Assembly: GCF_964340395.1 (NCBI RefSeq) | Contig: NC_135565.1 | Coordinates: 16,680,709-16,744,708 of the forward strand | From: Glandiceps talaboti | Taxonomy: Eukaryota; Hemichordata; Enteropneusta; Spengelidae | Direction of reading: 5' to 3' | Length of the DNA: 64,000 nt | In this document: in pieces, positions 34,175-47,067 of the stretch | Layout: every line of letters begins with the position of its first letter | How positions within the stretch are numbered: the stretch's first letter is position 1 | Translations under genes and position numbers: made by a program | Notes under the pieces: model-generated | The model's input: the letters and a program-made list of their open reading frames with translations, nothing else | What the model was told of the DNA's origin: nothing | The model's database searches: none

Positions 34175-37100
34175 GTTTGTTTGTGTGTGTATGTGTGTTT
34201 GTGTATATGTGTATGTGTGTTTGTGTGTGTATGTATGTATGTGTGTGTGTGTGTATGTGTTTGTATGTGTTTGTATGTATGTGTGTTTGTGTGTATGTAT
34301 GTGTTTGTATGTGTTTGTGTGTATGTATGTATGTGTGTATGTACTTAGTTGTATATTTTGGTAACTAAGTTAACAAGTTTAGAAAGCCACATTTTAAGTG
34401 ATTCTTTGAAATAGAAATGATAAGTAGTACATTGTAATTTGTATAGTGCTGATGTCAAATGTGGGTATATAGAACTATCATATCCTTGCATTGTACCAAA
34501 GGTAATAAATTCATATATGACCAAATAATGATTAAAATAATGAAGTTTAATAAATAAAATTGGTATTGATATGAGTTTCATATTTCATTGTTAAAAATGC
34601 CTGGTCAATAACAGCTGTTTATAAATTCATGACTTGACACTGTAAGAAATGAATGGTGTCCTTCCTTCAGTATTGACCTCTTAAGTAGGTGTTCTGCTGT
34701 GACCTAGGACTCCCTAGGTTAGTGTTGAATTTAAAGGCCTTTGTTCTCAGGGATGGTCACACATTGTCACATACATGTAAGCTCATAAATAAACTTTGTT
34801 GATTTACAGGGAAGGGTGTGGTATCAATGTGATTGCTGAACTCACTTTCACACTTTTATTACACTTCTATCTTCAATGATAACATGTTCTGTATTTACTA
34901 CTGAGATGTTGATACACATAATGTTACATTCTTGTTGATAGAAATTTACTTCTAATGTGAGATATAGTGCTGGGTTTCCAGTAGTATTTTAATGTGTTTA
35001 CTATCATGGTTTTACATTGCATCAATCATACAGTGGTAGTGTGAGCACTACAATTTTCATCATGGTTTATATAAATGTGTTGATGTCGCACTTTTAAAGT
35101 TTCGTTAGGGGGAAGGGGGTTGTCCTAAACAAACAAAGTTCATTTATTGAGCTTGTGCAACATTGTGCGATTGTCCCTAAGTCACAGTGTGTGGTGAATG
35201 ATTGGTTATTCTTTTCAAATTCAAATGAAGTTTGAAATGACAATTGTGTTATAGATTGGATAGGACATGAATATAGGTCAGCAGTGGTAACATTCATCAT
35301 CAACAGGGAAGTGTTATACCTGCATGATGTGAGGCTGAGATATGTTCTGTTTAGTATGGTGAAAGTTATCGTTTCATTAACCCTTGATGCCAGCGTGGTA
35401 TCAAATCATCTCTAAACCCGTAAAGAGAGATCTTGAGATTCAATGAAGGATAGCAGTAGACTACATTTTGTTATGAAAAAAGTTATAATTAGCCTCCCAT
35501 GATACACTTAGCTGGAAGTTTTGTCATTATGGTAGGTGGGGGGAGGGGGTTACTCTGTAAGGTATGATGTGTCATACCAGTCTATCAGTTATCACCTGAG
35601 CAATAAGATGTACAAATACACATGTACAGTCTAAATGGAAGGGGGTGATTATACATGATAGAGTGCGCAGTTAGGGGTTCTCACTTAGCCAGTTGAGTTA
35701 ACTGCCAGTCTACTCTCATCTTATCTAACATAAAAAAACCCAAATATGAACAGTTAATGTTGACTTAAGCCGGGTTAAATTTAGGTCAGGTACAATGGTG
35801 GTTTAGAGTCGACTTATCTTTTTTGTCTGACATGAAATTCTGTTTGAATACGTAAGTGTATTTAGTTTCCTATTTGATGAAGGTTCCAGGGTTCAAGTTC
35901 AGGTTGCTGCTAAATGATTGGAACAAATAAAGGCTATGTTAATATTGGATGACTTTGGTATCAGGTACAAAAATTCAGTGTGAATGGAGTTCCAAATCCA
36001 CCTTAGTTTTACTACTTTGTATCGCCTCAGAGTGAAACTCAAACTTGTAGTCTGAACATATAGTAAATGTAAGGCTGATCATAGCATGTCATTTGATAAG
36101 AATATTTTTATGGCTTCTTTACATGTACATGAAATACCAGAGAAACTTAAAATTCTTTTGTGAGTGTGAGCTACATGTATAATTTAAAGGAGCCATAAAA
36201 CTGTTTGTATCAAATGATGGAATGTAATACGTCTGTCTGTACTTTTGGCAACGCTAGCACAGTGTCAACTATTAATCCAATTCTGTTTACTTTCCCAGTT
36301 TACAGCAAGTTCTGCTTGTTAATGCTTGCCTGTCGCTGGTTGTAAAGTCATCTGAGTTTAGTTTAGTTTAGTACATGATACCACACCCCATCCCACCAAC
36401 ACTTATCAGTATCAGTTCCTGAAAAGGAAGCAAAAACATTAGTGACATGCAAGAACAATGATGTAGAAGTACGTATAAAACATCATAGCCAGAGAATTGG
36501 CTATACAGCTGGATGATGTCATCCACATGAGTGTTTGGATGAATGACATTGTCTAGCCAAATGGTCAAAAGTTTGTTGGCAAAAATATGTTAGATATGAT
36601 CAACAATAAAACTTATTGAATTATTAAAAAAAAATATCTAAAGTATTCAAAATGGACAGTGTTTAGGCCAGTAAGTACGTAGGTAAATATACATGTACCT
36701 GAGTTCCCCAGATACTTTACTGGGGTTCTTCAACAAAGTGATTTTGAGATCTAAAGTATTCAAAATGGACAGTGTTTAGGCCAGTAAGTACGTAGGTAAA
36801 TATACATGTACCTGAGTTCCCCAGGTACTTTACTGGGGTTCTTCAACAAAGTGATTTGGAAATCAATGCAAATTTTACCGGAGCCCTCCCCAACCTCTGT
36901 TACTGGGGTTCCCAACCTTAAACAAAAAAACATGTTGGTATCATAAACTTTGCTAAATATACAAAAGATGATAAACTGACTTAAAACTCAGATATTTGTA
37001 TGGTTTTAAATTTACATCGAAGGTTGCTATAACAACGTAAAGTGTCACTGTGTCACATATAAAAATTGGAAACCATATAAAATCAGTTTACAAGCAAACA

Positions 37101-40100
37101 TATGTTCAATCCACATAATAAATATATTTTATCTGAGCTAAGCATTGCAATATGTTGTGTTCCAAGGTGACTGTATTAAATACATGTGACCTACATTTGT
37201 ATGTAGAGCAGCATCCATTCATAGCAGATGATTACAATCAGATATATTCAATTTGATGGAAAACTGTGAACTGTTACCCTCCATAACCTTTCTCACTTTG
37301 GCAAAAAAAATAGGAAACTTTGTTTTACAAGCCACCCCACCCCATACATTACTTGATTTCCAAACTACATGTATAGGGCTCTCTTTTAATATCTACTACA
37401 TTATATACAATTGTCTATACTAAGGAGCCTAACGCTATTCCTATCCCTAACCTAAACTCCCTAACTTGAGTAAAATTGACATGTATTGTACTGCCAGTCC
37501 ACTGTTCTACATGTACATATATATGCATGCTTTATTGACAGTTGCCGTAGAACAGAAAATGTCAAACTTTGTGTTAGATGTACATGTAATATTCTAGAAG
37601 TGAACTGTTATTCAAAAAGGTTGATACAACCTATTGCTGAAGACTTCAAAAATGTAAATGAAATTGACACACAGAACTAAACATGTTACTCCTGTCCAAA
37701 GATGTTTACAACTTTTTGCTGAAGAATTCAAAAGTTTAACAGTCAAATTTAACATACAGAACTAAACTGTTATTATTGTCCAATGAGGTACATGTACAAT
37801 GTAGTTATCGTAAAACATTTTGTTGAAAAGTTGAATACCTGCATCAACTACGACAGTCAAATAGATAAATGGAATTGAACTGTCATCTTGTCTGATGACA
37901 ACATCATAGAAATGTAAAGAGTTGAATTCTGGGTACCTGCAATAGCATTTTACTTCATGCTAGAGGGTCAAAATAGAACTAAACGGCCAGCTTATTCTCA
38001 CGCATACAATACATGTAGTAATGTGTAGCACTTGGAGTGGAAGTTATGGTCTCGACCAAGAGATCAAATAATCATTATTTTTATGACAAACCTAAATGTA
38101 GGTGATAGAATTCTATTGCAGGTATCTAAAATTCTAGCGCCATATAATGATCAGTATATATCAACAAAGACAAGGTGTATGGCAATCAAACTGACTGATT
38201 TATTATTCATAGAGTAGTTTCCTGATACAGAGGAGATGAGGATATTGACCATATATCAATGTCAGGGAGATGGAGAGAAGATGAAACAATGGGTCATTAG
38301 GTCATAAACTGTAGAATATGACAAACTGATGACTTGTTGAACTATGACCCCATATCATTAATATCACAAACCAACAAATTCTTGTGCTCTGTAACTTTTT
38401 GTCAGTTTCAATGTTTATTTTAGACAAAATTGTAAGGAATGGTACTGATATACCAATTCATATCAAAATATTTGGTAAAATGATACCAAATAACAATTAT
38501 GACAAACTGATGACTTGTTGAACTATGACCCCATATCATTAATATCACAAACCAACAAATATTTATGAGTGTAACTTTTTGTCAGTTTCAATGTTTATTT
38601 TAGACAAAATTATAAGGAATGGTACTGATTTATCAATTCATATCTGGTAAATGAGAATATGACAAACTGATGACGTGTTGGTTATGACCCCATATATGAT
38701 CGTCATGCGTGCAGACTACCAGTATCGTGAACCAACAAATTCTTGAGTTTTTAACGGTTTGCCAGTTTGAATGTTTGTTAAAACAGAATTATAAGATGTG
38801 GTATTGATTTATAAATTCTTGATACCAAGATACAGTATAAAATAAAAAAAGATATGACAAGTATGACTTGTTCAAGTATAACTCTATATTATTATGTGTT
38901 GAGTACCGATATCGTGAACCAACAAATTCTTGTGTGTGTGCAACTTTCTGTCAGTTTGAATGTTTATTTTAGACAGAATCATAAGAAATCGATAATGATT
39001 TATTAATTCATATCAAAATATTGTGTAGAATAGAATAATAAAATGATAAAATATGAAAAATTAATCAATTGTTGGACTATGACCTCACCTCATTTATATT
39101 GATATTTGTTTCCTTACCAAAAGTATGTGAGCCCATAATTCTTGTGTGTTTGTGTAACTTCTTGTCAGTTTGAAGGTTTATTATTTTTACAGAATTACCG
39201 GAAGTGATACTGACTTATCAATTCATACTAAAATAGTGTGCAAAATGATAAATGAGAATACATCAAACTGCTGGCATGTTGAACTATAACCCTATCTCAT
39301 TACTATTGTACAATATCATTTTCTCACCAAAGTATGTGAGCCTACAAATTCTAGTGTATGCGTAACTTTCTGTCAGTCTGACAATTTATTTTAGTCTGAA
39401 TTATAAGAAATGATTTTAAAAATTGTAAATTCATACTAAGTATTGTGTAAAAGTAATAGAAAATAAAAATTTGACAGGGCTAATGACATGTCGAACTATG
39501 ACCCCATCTCATTATTTTACCAATGCAAAAGTATGTGAACCAACAAATTCTCATGTATGTAACTTTTTCTAATTTTATGGTTTATTTTTAGACACAATCA
39601 TCATAATAGATGCTCATATTTGAATTCATACCAAAATATTGTGAAAAAAATATGAAATTAACAGAATATTCCATGGAAAATTCAGCAGAGATGTATTCAT
39701 AAATTGGAGTGAAGGGTCAAGGCTTGGTCATCTGTGTCACACTTTCCTTCACAAAATTCAAGTTTAATTTACAAAATGACCCCAAGATTTTTGAGGGAAA
39801 CCCCTGAAGAAATTCAGAAATAAATGAGGTTGCAGATTTATTACAAAAGTTGTGGTATTTTTAATTGACTACATTGTAGCTTGTTTGATGCCTGATATCC
39901 AATCATATTGAACGTTAGATAAATGTAAAGGATGTCATTTTAGTGTCAAAAGTCAAAGGTCAAGCCAGTCAAGGGTCGCTTCTGATGTACACTAATGGTT
40001 GATATTGAAAAGTTAGAGACATTATTACTGACTAACGACATGTCAAAAAATAGATATGAAGTTAATGTGCTATAATAACTGGATAATTATCCGAGAGTAC

Positions 40101-40980
40101 ATCCAGCTTCTTGAAAATTATTACTTGAGGCTAAAAGATTATGCAATAGCAGTATCAATCTGAGTGGTAATGATGATATCCTTCGTGCATGAAAAAAAAT
40201 GTCTGCTTGTCAACTGCACTACATGTTATATCAACCATGACAACTGCATGTATATGATGAGTTGAAATGACTTACAGTGGCATCGTGATTTACAAAGTAC
40301 AAAGGGGTACAAAGAAGTGCTGTTCTGAGTGGACAGTGTTGTTAACAAGGAAAGTGAGTTTCGTATATACAAAGCGTGATTTCCTAAGTCGTGTTTCTAG
40401 ATTTAAAGTCTATCTGTAATGTGCAATTACTTTTAGCAATTGAAGTCTTGGTTTACTATATGTATGTAGTAAGGTAGACACAAACTAAAATTATTGTTAC
40501 AACACATTGATCTGTTGAAATTTGAATATTGACATATTGGTTTGTAATATGATTGCGTTTCTGGTGATTTTCATAATCTTGCAGAATAAGTTTTGGAGGA
40601 CTTCCAGTACATTGTATTTATACTATCGTGATCACAGAGTAATTGTAGATTAGCACACCAAGAGCACCACTATTACATACTTGTATAATCTACCACGTGT
40701 CACAATAATAGTTTGAGTTTATGTCTTAGTAAACCAAGACCTTGGTTGCCAGAGTAGTAACATCAAGTAGATTGCTAGTTGAATAAAATCCCAAAACACA
40801 AGTAGGGAATACATGTAGGTAAAACTACCTAAGGACTTAGAGTGATTTTATACTCACATACCATTATCAATAACATTAATTCATGTATTGAACTGATAAA
40901 ATGACAAGGGGAATCAAGTAAATTTAACCTGCTTATTACCCATTGTCATTGTCATTGTCGTCGTCATCATCATCATTATT

Positions 40981-41012
<32 letters not shown>

Positions 41013-44000
41013 CATCATCATCACCACCACCACCACCACCACAAGTTTTCTCCAAACACAATGATCAAAGGCAAGTGCAGCAATCTGATCTCCTTGCAGC
41101 ATGCCTGCAAAATCCCGACTAAATGCTGTGTCTATGTGAGATAAGATGTACATTGATGGCTGTTCTCCTCCTACCAATAATTAAAAACACTTAAAGGAAC
41201 TGATAAAATGACTAGGGACTTGAGTAGATTTCATCGGTCTACTACCCATAACAGTAAGTAACGTTGGTAGGAAACTAGGTGAAATGACCAGAGGACTCAC
41301 ATAGATTTTACCTACATGTATGTTACCCATATCTGTATCTGTATCTGTATCTGTATCTGTATCTGTATCTGTATCTGTATCTGTATCTGTATCTGTATCT
41401 GTACCTGTACCTGTACCTGTATCTGTATCTGTATCTGTATCGTAGACGTACAAGCACCAATACTGGTTGTCGCGTACATAGTCAAGGGTCGCCTGTAGGG
41501 CAATACCATCAAGGTACTAAGGACAACAACACAAGGGAACCAGGTAAAAGTACAATGTACCATGGGACTATGGTGGATTTTACACCTGTAACAAAAACAT
41601 TAGTAGGGAACAAGGTAAATTGATAAGGGGACTCAGGTGGAATTCAACTGCTATACTACCCATAACAAAAAACTTCATGTTGTGAATACATGCAGATAAG
41701 CCTTGACCTTGAATCATGGCAGACAATACATTTTCAAGTAGCTTCTAGTTTTGTAAGCAAATACAGGAACACTTGAAATAGAATGGAAAAGCAATGTCAT
41801 TGTCAAGAAATAAGTGTAGATTTAAGTTACAGCGTAAATGTAAATTGATCAAATTTTGAAAATTATCAGTATAGTATATAGTGTTGGACCCTCAGTAACA
41901 GAGAAGTCGTGTAAAACTTAGAAATTGATAATGGACAAAAAAAGAAATTTTGAGAGAAGGAAAATTGATTATTTCCTGGATTATATCAGTATAGTATATA
42001 GTGTTGGAACCTCAGTAACAGAGAAGTCATGTAAAACTTAGAAATTGATAATGGACAAAAAAAGAAATTTTGAGAGAAGGAAAATTGATTATTTCCAGGA
42101 TTATACTGCTTACACAGATGTACTCAAAATGTAATGCCTGCCTAGTATTTGAACTTATAATGTTAATATATATGTTGTTTATCTGAGAAAATTAGGTCCA
42201 GGCAATACAGACAATATCTTTTTAGTGAAAATAAAATCCTGTGAAAATACAGCATTGACATAAGTAGAAGTAGACCATAGCCATGATTTCTCTAGTTTTC
42301 GTTTATTTTTCCCTTTGAAATATACAACAAATATGTACATGAAAAGTTTCTGTCCTTCCAATCTAAAATCAGCTGACCTACGTGTATACTATAGTACTAG
42401 TTGAGTTGTTAGTTATCTGTGTAGAATGTCTTGATGTCAATGCGTAAAGGGTCTGAAGAGAAATAAAACTGTTCACACATTTGTCAAAAATCGTGAAATG
42501 TTAGCAGGATTTGATTATAACAAAAACATAAAATGAAAATAAGAACAAATTTATGAAGACAAAAAGATAACCGAGACAACTGTGGGGTTTTAACATGGAC
42601 AAAACCATCATAAAATTGATTTTCTCAGTGGCCTTGGAATAATAAAACTTTTGTATAGAGACCAATATTCTCTTCACTGATGGTGAAATTAGTTACTATA
42701 AATCTGTTATGCTCTTTGTCATAAAAGGGTCATTTAGACAATATATATTCTTATTGTATTAGCCGATAGTGTAATTTGATTACTTAGTAGAAACTTGAAT
42801 CAGGAGCTTGGAAATAAAACACTACACTAGGCACATTTTGTTGTGAGGAATTTCAGTGACAATAAAACTCTAGACAAATTTTGTTAAGAATTCCTCTGAA
42901 AAATGATATGCAAGAAATATCGTGTGGTATTCCTCTAAGAAAATGAAATGTAAGACAGATTTTGTGAGGAATTCCTTTGAAAATTAAACACATGACAGAT
43001 TTTGTGAGGAAGTTCTCTGAAAAATGAACCGCAAGACAAATTTTGCGAGGAAGTTCTCTGAAAAATGAAATTTAAGACAAATTTTGTGTGGAAGTTCTCT
43101 GGAAAATGAAACACAGCAAGACAGTTGTTGTTCAGTATATTCTTTAACTCATTCACATGTGTTACAAAAGGTTTTCCAAAGAATAGATTTTAATGAGCAA
43201 GTGTTAACAATTCATGTCACATCTGCATTGGCGTTGGCTCAGAGCTCTGCAAAACAGTGTTTTAATCCAGAATTAGGAAAATATTGCCCTGAAGTTTTAT
43301 TAGTTATTATTACGGCCAATTGTTTGCCAAAATGATTTGACCTACTATCACTTTTTTTATCATGAAAATTGTATAATTACATGTAACCTATGCTGTCCAG
43401 TTTTTAGAATTCAACACATTTTATTGGAGGTCTTTTGTATGTACATAACACGTACACATGTAGTTTAACATTGTGTTTGCAGAATATTTCATCCTCATTA
43501 ACTTTTTAGTCATAATCTGCAACTGATACTGTATGTATTGTATGGTAACACAAAAAGGCCAAGTTTTATGTAAAGAAAACCATTCTTGCAAATTGTGTAA
43601 TGTATCTAGCCCAGAGACATAATAACGTTGTTCAAAAAGCTAGTATGTTGTGTCAAATAGCCTTGTCTCTGAGCTATCATTTGTGTGTGACTGTTGAAAA
43701 CAAATTGAAGATTGAAGTCATACTTTGCATCTAATAGTGGTATTTCTGTATCATAAAAAGTAATAGTTCGTAACAAAAGTGTCATTTACCGTATTGTCAA
43801 AACTGAATTAAAATATTTATATGTGAGTCATAATTTGCAAATAATACTGGTATTTTTTTTTCAGTATCATGAAAAGAAGTTTTATCTACAGATACTGTTC
43901 CTGTATTGTGTCATGTACCTGACTGAAAAACAAATTAGATATTTATCATATGTGAGTTATAATTTGCAAATAATACTGGTATTTGTTTTTAGGAGCATGA

Positions 44001-47000
44001 AAAGGAAGAGTTTTATGTAAAGATGCTGTTCTTGCATCGTGTCATGTACCTGACTGAAAAACAAATTAGACATTATGTGATGTATAGATGCATGTAAACT
44101 GATATACAATACATTGCATAATGTCAAAGTTCTTCTTCTTCAAAAGCTGTCTCCGTCAATAATAATAGAGTGAATGTGATGAATGAGTGAGAGTGACACT
44201 GACAGGGAGAGTTGACAAAATGGTATTGCAACGATGACCTTGAACATGGGTGAAGTAGACAAGGAAAAGTACAATGTAAAATGATCATCTGGGAGACAAA
44301 GCAGTAAATGCACACACCCAGTCTTCCTTGTTATTGAAAACTACTCACATCTTGTCTTATGATGGTGAAAAGTTACTAGGATATCAGATTGTTGCCTAGC
44401 GACTAAGTCATAAGGGTTTCCTAGCAACAGCAGCAACTTATCTTCCTGCGTTCATGACTACTATGCAAATTATATAAGAGTTGTATTCCCCTTGTGGTTT
44501 TGCTGATGGAAATTTGTGTTGAGAAATTACTACTCGCCAGATATGAGTGCTAAATTTATCTTTTGTCACTCCAAGAACACATGTTGAGATATAGTACTAG
44601 TAAACAAGTTGGCCGTCTTTAACGGGTAGCTGTACTTGTCAGTTCATTTACTCAGCTCAAACCTGTATGTTAAGTTGTAGCGCACCTCTGTAATACAAAT
44701 TTATACCCTGATGGTTTGAGTGTGCCCTCTTAATGATAGCCAAATTTTGTTGTGGGTCTGTCAAAATGAGAATCTCTGGGATTTCTTGTGAGTCACCACA
44801 TATTCATATAGTAAGAGATAGTGGAACACCAAATATTGGTATGTCACTAAAAATTATGTGTCAGTGGCATGTCAAATTGGCTTAGAGGACACACTGAGTT
44901 TGAGATTTACCACTTTAGACATTGAGGTCTCAGTCAAACAATTGTTTTCCCTATGATCACACAGATTTTTGTGCTATCTCCTGCAGTGGTCGTATAAACA
45001 TCATGATGTCCTGGCGTCCCCACCTCATTTTAGTTTAAACAGACTTGGGGGAGGAATCATTCTACATTGTACAGACATGAGAAAGGTTTAAGACGTTTGG
45101 TGACAACAGCCTGTCAATTTGTGATTGATTACTTGACTTACCCGATTCGTTCTTCACTAACCATGGGGGTTCAAACACACTTGACACCTTTTGTTAGGAA
45201 CTGAGCTAGACTGATATTGGTAATGGAAGTTTTTAAAACGTAATACTGTACAGTACCAATTCTAGACTATAGTAGTGCAAGCCCAACTTTCAAACTGAGT
45301 TTGGGGTCAGAAAGTGATTTGTGAGCAGCATCATGTTTACAAGGCAACAATATCACCATGACAACATGTAAAGTCAAGTAGATTTTTAGCTAATTACTAT
45401 GGTACATGTGACTTTCACAAACACACCGACATGCAGTGTATACTATGTACAGGTCAACTACATGTACATGTACATTACCAGAGTGACCTTTAGCCAAGAT
45501 TGTCAAGATCATCAACTTTAAACCCAAATTTAAACTCAAATATGGTATTTTGAATCATAACTCAATGTATGGGATAACAACATCAAATGAACACACCATC
45601 TCACGTTTATTTATGTGGATCTTGTGCTTAAAATTATCCCTAGAGGCCTATTCTGTTTGATTTGACATTTTCAGTTTTGGAGAAAATGAGAATAATATGC
45701 TAATGAGTAGTCATCACAACAACTTACACACACAGTATGCCATCATTTTGATACAGGTAAAGATGCCGTTATTAATTAACTGAGAATGTAATTTTTGAAA
45801 ATAAAAGTTCTCTTCTGAACATTTGATAAGATTATTGCAGTGCTAGAATTGTTGTCTGACTTGGCAAGCATGCAAAATCTAGTGCTAGCATAGTAAATGT
45901 ACAACCACCAAGTTGGCACGAGCATCTCACCAGCATCGGTTAGTATAGCCTTTGAAAGTGTCAATGCAAGCATCAGCCCTGCTTCAACACCAGGCTACAA
46001 TGTAGCTCAGTGCTAACACTGGGCTGGTACTAAACACCTCACCAGCATATACATTATGTACATGTATTATGTTAGCTACTGGAATTGTTAATGCCTGCAC
46101 CGTGCCTATGCCAACACCAGGCTCACTCAGTGCTAACACCAGGCTGGCACTAACACCTTACCGACATGTGTTATCAAGTGGAATGGTTACATGTAATGCC
46201 TACCAGTGTGCCCTCTAAGCCAATTTGACACGCCACTGACACACACAATTTCTAGTGACGTACCAAAATTTGGTGTTCCCCTATCTCTTACTATGTGGTG
46301 ACTCACAAGAAATGCCACTTTTTCTCATTTTGACTCACAACAACTAAATTTGGCTTTCATTAGATTTAGAGGGCACACTGATGCCTACACTAGTCTTATG
46401 CTAACACTGGTTTGTTTTTAGGGGGGGGGGGGGGGTTAAATTCTATCTAGGTCACATACATGATGTATAGCAATGTATGATAATCTGCGTTTCCTCTGTT
46501 AATGCTCCCAAACTGCAATATGTTCAAGATGACTGTTTCTATTCAGGATTGCAATCTAGATTGTAAGTCCTAGAACACACATAGATACAAAATGTAGGTA
46601 GTTAATTTGAAGACTGTATAGCATGACAACAGGTTTGGGACTATAATCCAGTATGTGTGTACAGTATACTATCAAGGGTGTTATTAAGATTCGGCAAACA
46701 GAGGAACTACCTGATTACACTTTTCATTTCACAAGCTCACATTGCTGAACTAGTTATGACTGTAAGTCAGCAGGGAATCATTAATTTGTATATACTTTTA
46801 TTTCTCTGTGTGTGTTTGCCAAGCCATGATTACTCCAAATTGACAGTATGTAGTATTTGCCCTGCCGCCCCCCCCCCCACACACACATACACACACACAT
46901 ACCCACCCACTTATTCACCTACACACACACACACTCACCCCCCCACATACAGCATACACACGTACACATACTCACCCACCCACTCACTCATTCACACACA

Positions 47001-47036
47001 CATACATTTGTACACACACACTTACTCCATCCACTT

Positions 47037-47067
<31 letters not shown>

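Noticed and set aside
35885-35910. GGGTTCAAGTTC as a tRNA B box (also GGGTTCGAATT at about 22676)
   Set aside because: No matching A box, acceptor stem or cloverleaf; the second is the end of a TIR element.
38310-39665. Regular repeats as a possible CRISPR array (also 27705-28037 and 42835-43125)
   Set aside because: Units are contiguous and diverged, with no constant repeat alternating with unique spacers, and the DNA is eukaryotic.
41181-41563. Asp-Thr and Ile-Gln repeat frames
   Set aside because: Translation of the (ATCTGT)n hexanucleotide array.
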